This document shows, piece by piece, positions 17,069 through 25,290 of a stretch of DNA of 64,000 nucleotides. The stretch lies in contig CAXXQT010000009.1 in the NCBI GenBank assembly GCA_963674575.2, positions 558,001 to 622,000 on the forward strand, written 5' to 3'. A model generated the notes under the pieces. It had not been told where the DNA came from, ran no database searches, and worked only from the letters and a program-made list of their open reading frames with translations. Each line of letters begins with the position of its first letter. The first letter of the stretch is position 1. The translations under genes and the position numbers were made by a program. Origin of the DNA: JAAYAY01 sp963674575 (lineage in GTDB: Bacteria > Planctomycetota > Planctomycetia > Pirellulales > Thermoguttaceae).

Positions 17069-17232
17069 CCGCCGTAGGCGGTATTAGGCCCGTGCTTTAG
17101 CACGGGATCGTGAAGCATAACCACCTTCCCCCTCTCGTTCCTGCCGCCGGAGGCGGCAGGAACGAGAGGGAGGGGGGCAGGTCGGGCTAGGCGCCCCGCC
17201 GAAAACGACGGGCCTAATACCGCCTACGGCGG
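17069..17232. repeat. Nested palindromic element
   Basis: Perfect 25-bp inverted repeats at 17069-17093 and 17208-17232 (core GCCGTAGGCGGTATTAGGCC) enclose a second perfect palindrome: 19-bp arms 17130-17148 and 17152-17170 with a 3-base loop. The outer arm also holds the small hairpin CCCGTGC-TTTA-GCACGGG at 17089-17106. The element fills the gap upstream of the AraC-type regulator. No ORF is credible. It may be a MITE-like insertion or a bidirectional terminator. Confidence 0.85.
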
Positions 17233-17362
17233 ACAACGACCATGAATGGTCGTCAATTGTACGCGATCTGTTGCCACCGGGTGTTTTCTTCATTGTTGCA
17301 GAAAACGGTCCCGGCTGCCAATAATTGGTGAGCTGGATTGCAGTGATTCCCGGGAACCGCCA

Positions 17363-18547
17363 ATGGCAAAGAAAGCCAAGCGACAGAAACCGACAGGCAG
17401 ACGGCGGGTGGCGTTGGTCATCGAGACTTCGATGGCCAGCGGCAGGCAGATTCTGCGCGGGATTGCTCGGTACTCTCGCGAGTGCGGACCCTGGGCTCTG
17501 TACCACGAACCGGGCCACATGCAGGCGGCGTTGCCGGACTGGCTTCGCCGCTGGGAGGGCGATGGCCTGATCACGCGAGTCCGCAGCGCCGAAGTGGCGG
17601 AGGTCCTTGCGGACATGACCATGCCGGTCGTGGACGTGCTGGACGATTTTCCTCGCTCCGGGATTGCCGGAGTGCGAGTCAGCAATCCGGCCATAGCCCG
17701 GCTGGCAGCCGAACACTTTCTCGATCGCGGGTTCCGTCAGTTCGCCTACTGCGGAATCGAGGGACGCCGCTGGTCGCGTCTGCGGGAAGAGGCCTTCGCG
17801 GATTGCGTTCGTGCCGCCGGCTACGGTTGCGAGGCGTATCATCTGCCCTTGCAGGAGACGATTCCCTGGTATGCCGAGGCGGAGCGGGAGCGACTGGCGG
17901 AGTTTGTGCGACGTTTGCCCAAGCCCAGTGCGATCCTGGCGTGCAATGATCTGGCTGGCCAACGCGTGCTCGACGCATGCCGCCGGGTCGAGGTGGCCGT
18001 GCCGGAGAACGCGGTCGTCCTGGGGGTCGACAACGACGAGTCGCTTTGCGAGATTTCCGACCCCGTGCTCTCGAGCGTCGATCCGGCCTACGATCAAATC
18101 GGTTACCAGGCGGCTGCCGTTCTCGACCGGATGATGGAGGGAGAAGAGCCGACGCAGTGGGAGGTGCTGTGGGAGCCGGCCGAGGTCGTGGTCCGCCGGT
18201 CCACCGACATCCTGGCGATCAACGACGCCGACCTGGCTTCGGCCGTTCGGTTCATCCGTGACCACGCTTGCGAAGGGATTGGCGTGCCGGACGTGGTGCG
18301 TCACGTGGGCGTATCGTACAGCACGCTCAAGCGGCGTTTTCGCAACGTCTTTCAGCGTTCGATCCACGACGAGATCATTCGCGTCCGTCTCGACCGGGCG
18401 AGAGAACTGCTGGCCGGCACCGAATTGTCCCTGGCCGCCGTTGCTTTGCGAACCGGTTTCCTGCACCAGGAGTCGCTGGGAGCGGTGTTCAAGGCCCAGT
18501 TCAACACGACACCGGGGCAATTTCGCCGGGATTATGGTTCGGCATAA
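17363..18547 (+). CDS. XylR-like AraC-family transcriptional regulator
   Basis: The start is set at ATG 17363 (MAKKAKRQKPTGRRRVALVI); an upstream in-frame extension from 17246 is not family-like. The 394-residue product combines an N-terminal periplasmic-binding-protein/LacI-type sensor (VALVIETSMASGRQILRGIA, DGLITRV, ILACNDLAGQRVLDACRR, VLGVDNDESLCEISDPVLSS) with a C-terminal AraC double helix-turn-helix from about residue 285 (VSYSTLKRRFRNVFQRSIHD and AAVALRTGFLHQESLGAVFK). This is the architecture of E. coli XylR, which binds a sugar. The effector and targets are unknown; the neighbours give no sugar operon. Confidence 0.88.
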   Translation: MAKKAKRQKPTGRRRVALVIETSMASGRQILRGIARYSRECGPWALYHEPGHMQAALPDWLRRWEGDGLITRVRSAEVAEVLADMTMPVVDVLDDFPRSGIAGVRVSNPAIARLAAEHFLDRGFRQFAYCGIEGRRWSRLREEAFADCVRAAGYGCEAYHLPLQETIPWYAEAERERLAEFVRRLPKPSAILACNDLAGQRVLDACRRVEVAVPENAVVLGVDNDESLCEISDPVLSSVDPAYDQIGYQAAAVLDRMMEGEEPTQWEVLWEPAEVVVRRSTDILAINDADLASAVRFIRDHACEGIGVPDVVRHVGVSYSTLKRRFRNVFQRSIHDEIIRVRLDRARELLAGTELSLAAVALRTGFLHQESLGAVFKAQFNTTPGQFRRDYGSA

Positions 18548-18564
18548 CGCAGTCGGGCAACCCG

Positions 18565-20367
18565 CTACAACAGTTCGTCCAGCTCCTCCACGAGCCGCTC
18601 GAATTCCGCCAGGGCCGTGTCAACCGCCACGGGCTGTTCCATGTCGACCCCCGCCCCGCGGAGCAGGTCGAGCGGATCCTTGCTGCACCCGCCCTTGAGG
18701 AACCCGAGATAGTCGCCCAGCTCCTTCTTCCCTCCGCTCAGAACCCGTTCGGCCAGGGCGATCGCCGCCGACATGCCGGTGGCGTACTTGTAGACGTAGA
18801 AGGCGCGGTAGAAGTGGGGAATTCGGAAACACTCCAGGGAGAGGGCCTCGTCGAGGGCGAAGTCGGGGCCGAAGTAAAGCTCGAGCAACTCCTGATAGAT
18901 CTCCCGAAACCGTTCCACCGTGAGCGGCTCGCCCTGCTCGGCCGAAGCATGGGTCTGCTTCTCGAATTCGGCGAACATGGTCTGGCGGAAGATGGTCGCC
19001 CGCATGGCGTCGATCTGACGGTTGATCAGGTAGGCTCGCCGCTGGTCGTCTTCCGCCTCGGCGAGCAGATGGCGGCTTAGCAGTTCCTCGTTGAACGTGC
19101 TGGCCACCTCGGCCACGAAGATCACGTAGTTGTAGTACTGGTACGGCTGCTTCTTCGCCGAGTAGTAGCTGTGCATGGAGTGGCCCGCCTCGTGGGCCAG
19201 CGTGAACACATGATCCAGCACGTCTTTCTGGTAATTCATGAGGATGTGCGGATCGCCGTCGAAGGAGCCGCAACTGAAGGCTCCGCTCTGCTTGCCCCGG
19301 TTCTCGTAGCGATCGCACCAGCGCCCTCTGAGCCCCTTGCCGAGGGTTTCGCCGTACTCGCCGCCCAGCGGCTCCAACGCCGCCAGCACGAGTTCGACCG
19401 CCTCGTCCCACGTGTGCCGCGTCTGCAAGTCGCTGAGAATCGGAACGTATGTGTCGTAGTGGTGGATGTCCTTGAGCCGCATCTTCCGTCGCCGCACGTC
19501 GTAATAGCGGTGCAGGACCGGAAGACGCTTGTGGACCGACTCGATCAGGTTGTCGTAAACCGTCACAGGCACGCGGTCGGGAAACAGGGAGGCCTCCAAC
19601 GCGCTGGGGAAATTCCGAGCTCTCGCGTAGTAGATATCCCGCTGGATCGAACCGTTCAGCGTGGCTGCCAGGGTGTGCTGGTGGCCATCATACTGGGTGT
19701 AGACCTTGTCGAAGGCCGTCTTGCGGACACTTCGCTTGGGCGAATGAAGGAGCTTCGAAAAGGTGGCGTGGCTCAGCTCGATCCACTCGCCGCTTCCATC
19801 CTTCACGTCGCCGAATTTCAGATCGGCGTCGTTCAGCTTGCGGAAGGCGTCGCCGGCGGCCTGGGCCATCTCGGCCTGCATCGCCAGAAGCCGCTCTTCC
19901 TTCTTGGATAGGGTGTGGGGCTTGTCCGCCAGAAGTCGCTCCAACTGGAGTCGAAACGGCGCTAGACACTTCTCCTCCAGCATCGCCTTGAGCCTGGCAG
20001 CCGGAATGCTGAGGATCTCCGGACGGATGAAACTGGCCGCCTGTCCGGCCTGGCTGGCCACGTTCATGAACCGGCCCTGCATTCGCTGGTAATCGCTGTT
20101 GGTGGCGTCCTCCGCCGTCTTCAGAAAGGCGTACGTCCCCAGTCGCTCGCCCAGCCGGTCGAAATCGCGATCGAATTTGAAGCACGCGGCAAGCGACTCC
20201 GCCCCTTCGCCCAGCTTGCCCTGGAACCGGGCAAAGCCCGCGATCCGCTTCTCCAGCTTGGCGAAGTCCTTCTCCCAGGCCGCATCGTCGGCATAAAGCC
20301 GCGAAAGATCCCAGGTGTCTGCTGCAGGAACCTCGCTACGAAGCGGCAGTTGCTTGACCTTCTTCAT
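18565..20367 (-). CDS. pepF: Oligoendopeptidase F (M3 metallopeptidase)
   Basis: The 600-residue length is exactly that of PepF. The zinc motif is HEAGH in FTLAHEAGHSMHSYYSAKKQ, with the downstream Glu in FVAEVASTFNEELL. Other family motifs are ADTWDLSRLYADDAAW at the N-terminus, ARNFPSALEASLF in the middle and FYVYKYATGMSAAIALAERV near the C-terminus. It cleaves peptides of roughly 7-17 residues in the cytoplasm. It converges on the AraC regulator with 17 bp between the stops. GGAGAGACGGAAGG precedes the ATG. Confidence 0.95.
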   Translation of the reverse strand: MKKVKQLPLRSEVPAADTWDLSRLYADDAAWEKDFAKLEKRIAGFARFQGKLGEGAESLAACFKFDRDFDRLGERLGTYAFLKTAEDATNSDYQRMQGRFMNVASQAGQAASFIRPEILSIPAARLKAMLEEKCLAPFRLQLERLLADKPHTLSKKEERLLAMQAEMAQAAGDAFRKLNDADLKFGDVKDGSGEWIELSHATFSKLLHSPKRSVRKTAFDKVYTQYDGHQHTLAATLNGSIQRDIYYARARNFPSALEASLFPDRVPVTVYDNLIESVHKRLPVLHRYYDVRRRKMRLKDIHHYDTYVPILSDLQTRHTWDEAVELVLAALEPLGGEYGETLGKGLRGRWCDRYENRGKQSGAFSCGSFDGDPHILMNYQKDVLDHVFTLAHEAGHSMHSYYSAKKQPYQYYNYVIFVAEVASTFNEELLSRHLLAEAEDDQRRAYLINRQIDAMRATIFRQTMFAEFEKQTHASAEQGEPLTVERFREIYQELLELYFGPDFALDEALSLECFRIPHFYRAFYVYKYATGMSAAIALAERVLSGGKKELGDYLGFLKGGCSKDPLDLLRGAGVDMEQPVAVDTALAEFERLVEELDELL

Positions 20368-20519
20368 CCTTCCGTCTCTCCATGGCCCACATTTTTCCCG
20401 ATTGCCCGTCAGAACAAGGGTAGGTCATGATACCGACGAAAGCGGAAAGCGGAAAGCCGAGGGGGACAAACGATTGGCGTGCCATCGAATTCCCTCCGTA
20501 GCGTAGCGAAGGAGAAGGG

Positions 20520-20760
20520 CAATCCTTCTTGTTGCGCCCATTTTGTGCCGCCTCGCTGCGCGGGCTTCGGCAGCGCCGCTCTGCGCTGTGGTCCACGGGC
20601 TTACGCACCGTGGCTACAGATATTTCGCCGCGCTGCGCGGGCTCGCTGTCAGCCGTAGCCCGCGCAGCGGTGCGATACGGTTGTAGCCCCAGGCGTGAGC
20701 CTGGGGGCAAGGCGACCAAGAACAATCCGAGAGCCCGCGCAGCGCGGCGGCACAAGAAGA
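20520..20760. repeat. Cluster of palindromic GC-rich intergenic repeats
   Basis: The 582-bp gap between pepF and fabH contains no convincing gene. It holds several copies, in both orientations, of a motif around agcccgcgcagcgcggcg (for example 20726-20745, and the inverse at 20545-20572 and 20629-20645), itself near-palindromic. A perfect hairpin CCCCAGGC-GTGA-GCCTGGGG lies at 20687-20706. A related copy of the motif is found at 30841-30867. Confidence 0.65.
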
Positions 20761-20949
20761 GATCGCTGCCACTCGTGGCCCTCTGTCGCCGTGTGCAGGC
20801 ACGACCCTGGCCGTGGAGCAATGGCGCTACCCGCCTTCTTGCTTGTTCATCAGCTTAGGCCAGGGAGGGGGCTCAATCGCCACCGAGCCAACGCAACTCG
20901 TTTGGAGTGGGCTATCACCGACGGTGGGCCGCTCAACGCTCAAAGCTCC

Positions 20950-21993
20950 TCACCACTGCAGCAGCATTGTGCTCCAGACCAGGCCGGCGCCGAAACCGCT
21001 CATCAAAACCCGGCTGCCGCGGCGAATCCGACCCTCCCGATAGGCCTCGTCGAGGGCCAGCGGGATGCTGCCGGCCGACGTGTTGCCGTACGTCTGAAGG
21101 TTGTTCACGACCTTCCGCGGGTCGATGCCGAGGTCCCGGATCACGGAGCGGATGATCCGCAGATTGGCCTGGTGGAATACGAAGAGATCGATTCCGTCGA
21201 GCGACAACTGGGCTTCTTCGAGAACCTCTCCGATCGACTGGGAGACGACCCGGATGGCCCACTTGAAGACCGGCTTGCCTTCCATCTTCATGAAGTGCGA
21301 ACCGTTTCCGGCAGCGTCCGAAGCGAACGGTTTCCGGGTGCCGCCGACCTCGCGATAGAGCAGATTGGCGCCCGAGCCGTCGGCGCCGAAGGCAAAGGCA
21401 AGCAGACCCTGCGCCGTGTCGCCCGGGGCCAGAAGCACGGCACCCGCGCCGTCGCCAAAAAGCGGATAGGTACCCACGTCCTTGGGATTGAGCACGCGCG
21501 AGTTGCAGTCGGCTCCAATGACGAGAACGCACTTGCTGCACCCGGTCGCCACGAACTGGGCCCCGGTCACCACGCCGTAGGCGAAACTGGCGCAAGCCGC
21601 GTGAAGGTCCATGGCCGGGGCCGTCAGGCCAAGTCGCTCCTGAACGAAGCAGGCCGTCGACGGCAGCAACTGGTCCGGTGTGAAGGTGCCCAGGATGACG
21701 AGATCCACATCGGCGGGATCGACCCCGGCGTCCTCAATGCACTCTTCGGCCGCCGCGGCTGCCATATCGCTTGTGGCAATTCCCGGCGGAGCGTGACGCC
21801 GCTCGACGATCCCGGTTCGCTTCACAATCCACTCGGGATCGCAGCCCAGCGAGGCCAGGTCTTCATTGGGAACCGGGTTGTCGGGAGCGTGGCTGCCCAC
21901 CCCTAAGACCTGTACGCCCATGAGACGCCCGACACGAGACCGCTTTGCGGTAATCTCGACGTCCTGTTTCGCTTGACTCGATGCACTCGACAT
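20950..21993 (-). CDS. fabH: 3-oxoacyl-ACP synthase III (KAS III)
   Basis: The product is FabH-like, with the Cys-His-Asn triad in MDLHAACASFAYG, VFHQANLRII and TYGNTSAGSIPLA. FGDGAGAVLL and the C-terminal GFGAGLVWS signatures are also present. It initiates fatty-acid chains from acyl-CoA and malonyl-ACP. The start at ATG 21993 gives 347 residues; the conserved domain begins at MGVQVLGVGSHAPD (ATG 21921, 323 residues), which is closer to usual length and is a real alternative. The track of open frame further upstream to 22179 is unlike the family. It is not in an obvious fab operon. Confidence 0.92.
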   Translation of the reverse strand: MSSASSQAKQDVEITAKRSRVGRLMGVQVLGVGSHAPDNPVPNEDLASLGCDPEWIVKRTGIVERRHAPPGIATSDMAAAAAEECIEDAGVDPADVDLVILGTFTPDQLLPSTACFVQERLGLTAPAMDLHAACASFAYGVVTGAQFVATGCSKCVLVIGADCNSRVLNPKDVGTYPLFGDGAGAVLLAPGDTAQGLLAFAFGADGSGANLLYREVGGTRKPFASDAAGNGSHFMKMEGKPVFKWAIRVVSQSIGEVLEEAQLSLDGIDLFVFHQANLRIIRSVIRDLGIDPRKVVNNLQTYGNTSAGSIPLALDEAYREGRIRRGSRVLMSGFGAGLVWSTMLLQW

Positions 21994-22438
21994 AGGCGTA
22001 ATGTGTCTCCAGCCCCCTGGTTGCACGATTCGCGTAGGCGACTCCGCCGCCACCGCGTTCCACGGGCGGGACGACCAGAAAACCGATCGAGACCGAAATC
22101 CGTGTGAGTTACTCGAACGGTCGACAGAATACTCTAAGCTAAGGGTTTCCGCACGCTTTCTCAAGGCCCAATTTCGCACCGCGATCCCTATTGGAGGGGG
22201 GGCGAGGACGTCGAGATTTTCCTCCTTCGCTACGCGACAATCCGCGCCTCGGATCGGAAGATTGCGCCAGACAAGTTCGTAAATGCTTTTATGGCAATGA
22301 CTTGTCGGCGATGCCTTGATTCCAAAAAAGGCGATCCCCCCTGACTCGACGCCTCCTGCAATTGGCGTGGTATCAGCCGCGCAGTAGATTGAAGCAGACT
22401 CTAACGCCTGGAACTAACGAATCGATAAGGACCCCTGA
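21994..22438. other. Intergenic between divergent fabH and rhomboid genes
   Basis: This 445-bp gap must contain both promoters. I see no repeat, hairpin or consensus promoter beyond AAGGA 8 bases before the rhomboid ATG. A run of C/G near 22195 and a short aaaaaagg tract near 22324 are the only compositional features. Confidence 0.35.
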
Positions 22439-23284
22439 ATGCTCCCTCACCCGGAACTCGATTTCCGACGCACCCCCGTAACCCTTCTCGTGGCGGCCGT
22501 GGCCGTGGCCATCGAGTTGGTCTGCACCTTCGACCCCGCACGTCGAATGGTCTACGCCAACGTTTGGAAACTAGGCATGCTCTCCCTCGTCTGGTCCGGC
22601 GAACTCTGGCGGCCCGTCACCACGACGATCCTCCACGGGGGCATCATCCACGCGGCCTTCAACGTCTACTGGCTGCTTGTCTTCGGACGCGTTCTGGAAC
22701 CCTTCTTTGGGTCCTTTCGATTTCTCGCCGTGCTGGTCCTGCTGGCCTGCACTGCGACCATGACGTCGTTCCTGGTCAACAACTGGTCGACGCCCCTGGA
22801 TGGCCAATATGCCAGTGTGGGGCTGTCGGGGGTGATGTATGGCCTGTTCGGGATCCTTTGGGTGGGGCAGCGCTTCCAGCGGAAGTTCTACGAGGTTTGC
22901 CCCCCGGAAGTCGTCCAGTTGATGATCGCCTGGTTCCTGTTCTGTTTTCCGTTGACCTATCTGGGCGTGATGCGCGTTGACAACGTGGCGCACGGGGCAG
23001 GATGTGCCGTCGGACTGCTCTACGGCCAGGCCCTGTTCGAACCGAAGAAACGAATTCTCTGGCGCATCGCTGCCGTGGCCGTCACGCTCGTGGCACTTGC
23101 GTCCATGATCGCCGCTCCGGGCCATCCGCTCTACGAGAAGTACAGAGACGCCGTGAAGCAGCAGCAGGAGGACGAAAAGGCCGCCAGAGTTTACTTCAGG
23201 TGGCTGGAAGAACAACCCCGGAAACACCCCGCCCCCGTTGGCGACGACAACAACTCCTCTCGCATACCACAGGACCCCCAGTAG
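22439..23284 (+). CDS. Rhomboid-family intramembrane serine protease
   Basis: The 281-residue product has about six hydrophobic segments over residues 15-225. The catalytic Ser lies in YASVGLSGVMYGLFGILW (GLSG motif) and the catalytic His in VDNVAHGAGCAVGLLYG. The L1-like region ELWRPVTTTILHGGIIHAAF, with the N and H residues preceding NVYWLLVFG, fits the rhomboid HxxxN pattern. The soluble C-terminal tail is charged. AAGGA precedes the ATG by 8 bases. It would cleave membrane-protein substrates in the cytoplasmic membrane; the substrate is unknown. Confidence 0.88.
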   Translation: MLPHPELDFRRTPVTLLVAAVAVAIELVCTFDPARRMVYANVWKLGMLSLVWSGELWRPVTTTILHGGIIHAAFNVYWLLVFGRVLEPFFGSFRFLAVLVLLACTATMTSFLVNNWSTPLDGQYASVGLSGVMYGLFGILWVGQRFQRKFYEVCPPEVVQLMIAWFLFCFPLTYLGVMRVDNVAHGAGCAVGLLYGQALFEPKKRILWRIAAVAVTLVALASMIAAPGHPLYEKYRDAVKQQQEDEKAARVYFRWLEEQPRKHPAPVGDDNNSSRIPQDPQ

Positions 23285-23319
23285 ACCTCGGAATCCGCAT
23301 GTGTCCAGGCAGGGGGATG

Positions 23320-23661
23320 TCACCCCGGTGGCCACGAGAAGCCGCGGCCGGCGAGCAGATGGAAGTGCAGGTGCATCACTTCCTGGCCGGCGTCGCGACC
23401 GCAGTTGGTCACCACGCGGTAGCCCCCATCCAGCCCTTCCTGCTCGGCAATCTTCCGCATGGCCCAGAACAGGTGGCCCACGATCACCTTGTCTTCTTCC
23501 GACACGTCGTCGACCGATTCGATCGGCTTCTTCGGAATCACGATCAGGTGCACGGGGGCATGCGGGTTGATGTCCTTGAAGGCAAGGCACTGATCGTCCT
23601 CGTAGACGATCTCGGCAGGAATCTCTTCGTCGATGATCTTCTGAAAGATGGTCTCGGCCAT
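23320..23661 (-). CDS. HIT-family (HinT-like) nucleotide hydrolase
   Basis: The 113-residue protein has the length and motifs of HinT: ETIFQKIIDEEIPAEIVYED at the N-terminus, DINPHAPVHLIVIPKKPI and the histidine triad VMHLHFHLLAGR near the C-terminus. It hydrolyses purine nucleoside phosphoramidates or adenylates in the cytoplasm. It is 48 bp downstream of the Trm112-like gene on the same strand and may be co-transcribed with it. Confidence 0.94.
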   Translation of the reverse strand: MAETIFQKIIDEEIPAEIVYEDDQCLAFKDINPHAPVHLIVIPKKPIESVDDVSEEDKVIVGHLFWAMRKIAEQEGLDGGYRVVTNCGRDAGQEVMHLHFHLLAGRGFSWPPG

Positions 23662-23708
23662 GGCTCGCCTCCGGCAGGCTTCCCGGCAATCCGGTCAGCA
23701 GTTCTTAG

Positions 23709-23987
23709 TCATTCCTTGGGAACGTCTTGCAGATCCAATTGCTCCAGCGGAATCAATTCGTCGGTGAGCAGGATCGGCAGATCGTCGACAATAGGATAGA
23801 GCACGCCCCCTCCCTCGGACAGCAATCCTCCGGAAAGCGCCGTCTCCACAGGCTCACCCAGCCGATTCTTGATCGTCCCCACCGCGATTGTCTGGTTGAG
23901 CCGTGCAATCAGCGACTCGTCCGCACACCGCAGGGGCGACTTCGTTTCGGGGCACTGAAGAAGAGCGAGGAGGTCTTGCTGAATCAT
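23709..23987 (-). CDS. Trm112/YcaR-family protein
   Basis: The start is set at ATG 23987 (MIQQDLLALLQCPETKSPLR), which begins directly with the family signature; the 32 residues upstream in frame are unlike it. The 92-residue protein has LQCPETKSPL at the N-terminus and the C-terminal YPIVDDLPILLTDELIPL block typical of Trm112. The second Cys of the zinc-knuckle-like pair is absent, as in many bacterial members. Eukaryotic Trm112 activates methyltransferases; the bacterial role is poorly defined. Confidence 0.88.
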   Translation of the reverse strand: MIQQDLLALLQCPETKSPLRCADESLIARLNQTIAVGTIKNRLGEPVETALSGGLLSEGGGVLYPIVDDLPILLTDELIPLEQLDLQDVPKE

Positions 23988-24223
23988 GGAAACCGCCGGG
24001 CACGGAAAGGAAAAACAACGTCGCGTTGATGATACCAGTGGGAGGAAAGAGGAACAACGGGGCGCAAGCCTGAAGGCCGACAATCAAGATCTCCCCTGCG
24101 GCTTGTTCCCGGCCCACATCGGCCCTCCCGTAAACGCCACGCCAGAATCCTCTACTCCTTGCCCCGCACCACCTTAATCGCATCTCACTTGCCAATCCGC
24201 AAGAATCGCGCCTCCTCATCCTG

Positions 24224-24229
24224 TATAAT
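24224..24229 (+). promoter_or_regulatory. Consensus -10 box upstream of the small membrane ORF
   Basis: TATAAT at 24224-24229 is a perfect sigma70 -10 hexamer, 33 bp before the ATG at 24263, in otherwise GC-rich DNA. No good -35 lies 17 bp upstream, so strength is uncertain. Confidence 0.4.
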
Positions 24230-24262
24230 CACCTCCCGATATCCGGAATTGGAGTGAACAAG

Positions 24263-24412
24263 ATGCAGCATCAACCTCAGAATTGGATCTTTCTGCTACT
24301 GATTCTCATTGGTTTCTGCCTGGCAATACTGCTTGATGCCACGCCGTTGGGAGGCGAGTGGGAATCCATAATGCTTGTGGCTTGGTTTGTGACCAAGGTT
24401 CTGCCGAGCTAG
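24263..24412 (+). CDS. Small membrane protein, 49 residues, hypothetical
   Basis: An ATG at 24263 opens a 49-codon frame: MQHQPQNWIFLLLILIGFCL then AILLDATPLGGEWES and a second hydrophobic stretch MLVAWFVTKVLPS before TAG. One clear membrane helix is predicted around residues 8-24. GGAG lies 9 bases upstream and a perfect TATAAT box 33 bases upstream, which favours expression. It is unrelated to any family I recognise. A GTG three codons earlier is a possible alternative start but would lie on the ribosome-binding site. Confidence 0.5.
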   Translation: MQHQPQNWIFLLLILIGFCLAILLDATPLGGEWESIMLVAWFVTKVLPS

Positions 24413-24704
24413 CAGCGGGCAGGTGGCAATCGATGCCCAACCGATGTGAAGTGGCACGTTTCGGACGCAAGCCAAAGGAGGGCGTCCAATCCGTCGGTAT
24501 TCGTCTGTTCGCGCACGATCGAGACAAGGCGGTCCTTCGACAGCTTGTTGCTCCCTCCTTCCCGACTCCGCCCCTTGTGCCTTCTCCATATCGAAGCTCT
24601 ATTGAGGTTTGTCTCCAAACCCTCCCCTTTCCACCCTCCAACCTCGCGGAACGAACATGGCCAAATACGGATTTCTCGGACTGGGAATCATGGGCAGCCC
24701 TCCC

Positions 24705-24739
24705 TGAAAGAGTTTGATCTGTCAAGGGTTCTCCGGTGC
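24705..24739 (+). repeat. IS left-end subterminal inverted repeat
   Basis: TGAAAGAGT (24705-24713) and GGTTCTCCGGTGC (24727-24739) match in inverse orientation ACTCTTTCA (26447-26455) and GCACC-T-GGAGAACC (26433-26446) at the other end. The two blocks are contiguous at the right end but separated by 13 bases here. Confidence 0.8.
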
Positions 24740-25290
24740 ATTTTTTCGCGCACTCTGAGCGCGAAGGCGGTGGTGACGCCTTTTTGACGTGGTTTCGCTT
24801 GTGGTTTGGTTCCGTTCGAGTCGCGTTGTTTGTGGTTAGTTGTCACGGTCATTTTTTCGAGGTTATCGCGCCGTTCTTTTCATACGCGGCGGCACCCCAA
24901 CCCATCCCTTCGTGAACACGGCTGCCATTGGCGGCAGACGCTCGGATTACTTGGATCCGACACTGAGTATTCTCCTTTCGACCGTCTCGCCGACGCCAGG
25001 CCGCCTCAATCAGATGAACGCTTGGCACGTATGCCAAGTCCACGGGCTACCTCAGGCTGGCCTTGCGTGGCGAGGGTCCTGCTCCGATTCTGCGAGCAGG
25101 ACCGATGCAACCACATGACGCTCTGTTCTCGCTTCGTGAAAGAGGGTGTTGTTTTGTCCAAGGGGTCCCGCGAGTCCCTTCCGCCTTCACCGTCACTTCG
25201 GCCCTCGCGGGCGCGTCTCTTGGGGCCGGAGTGATGGGGAAGGTGGAAGGGACGGTCCCCTTCTGTCGAGCCCGATCTGAGGCTGGTTGT
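24740..25290 (-). ncRNA. Candidate IS1111-type bridge/seek RNA region
   Basis: This 3' noncoding part of the IS has no credible ORF and is rich in hairpins: 25075-25084/25094-25103 (10 bp), 25021-25027/25032-25038 (7 bp) and 24745-24751/24759-24765 (7 bp). Read in the transposase direction it contains CTCTTTCA (25137-25144), identical to one IS end, and AGAATC (25084-25089), complementary to the other. It then has GCCGCCA and GGCAGCC (24921-24936), matching the two sides of the insertion site. IS1111 relatives are known to encode a guide RNA downstream of the transposase gene. The exact RNA ends are not determinable by eye. Confidence 0.4.

Noticed and set aside
17084..18520. 478-codon minus-strand frame over the AraC regulator
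   Set aside because: The plus strand has a full XylR-like architecture with two HTH motifs.
20695..21906. 403-codon plus-strand frame over fabH
   Set aside because: fabH on the minus strand has the complete Cys-His-Asn triad.
24306..24725. Minus-strand frames opposite the small membrane ORF
   Set aside because: No family features, no ribosome-binding site, and they run across the IS boundary.
24764..24786. Intrinsic terminator aaggcg-gtggtga-cgccttttt on the plus strand in the IS
   Set aside because: It looks like a terminator hairpin plus T run, but no plus-strand gene ends there; more likely part of the IS end or blocks read-in from the host gene.
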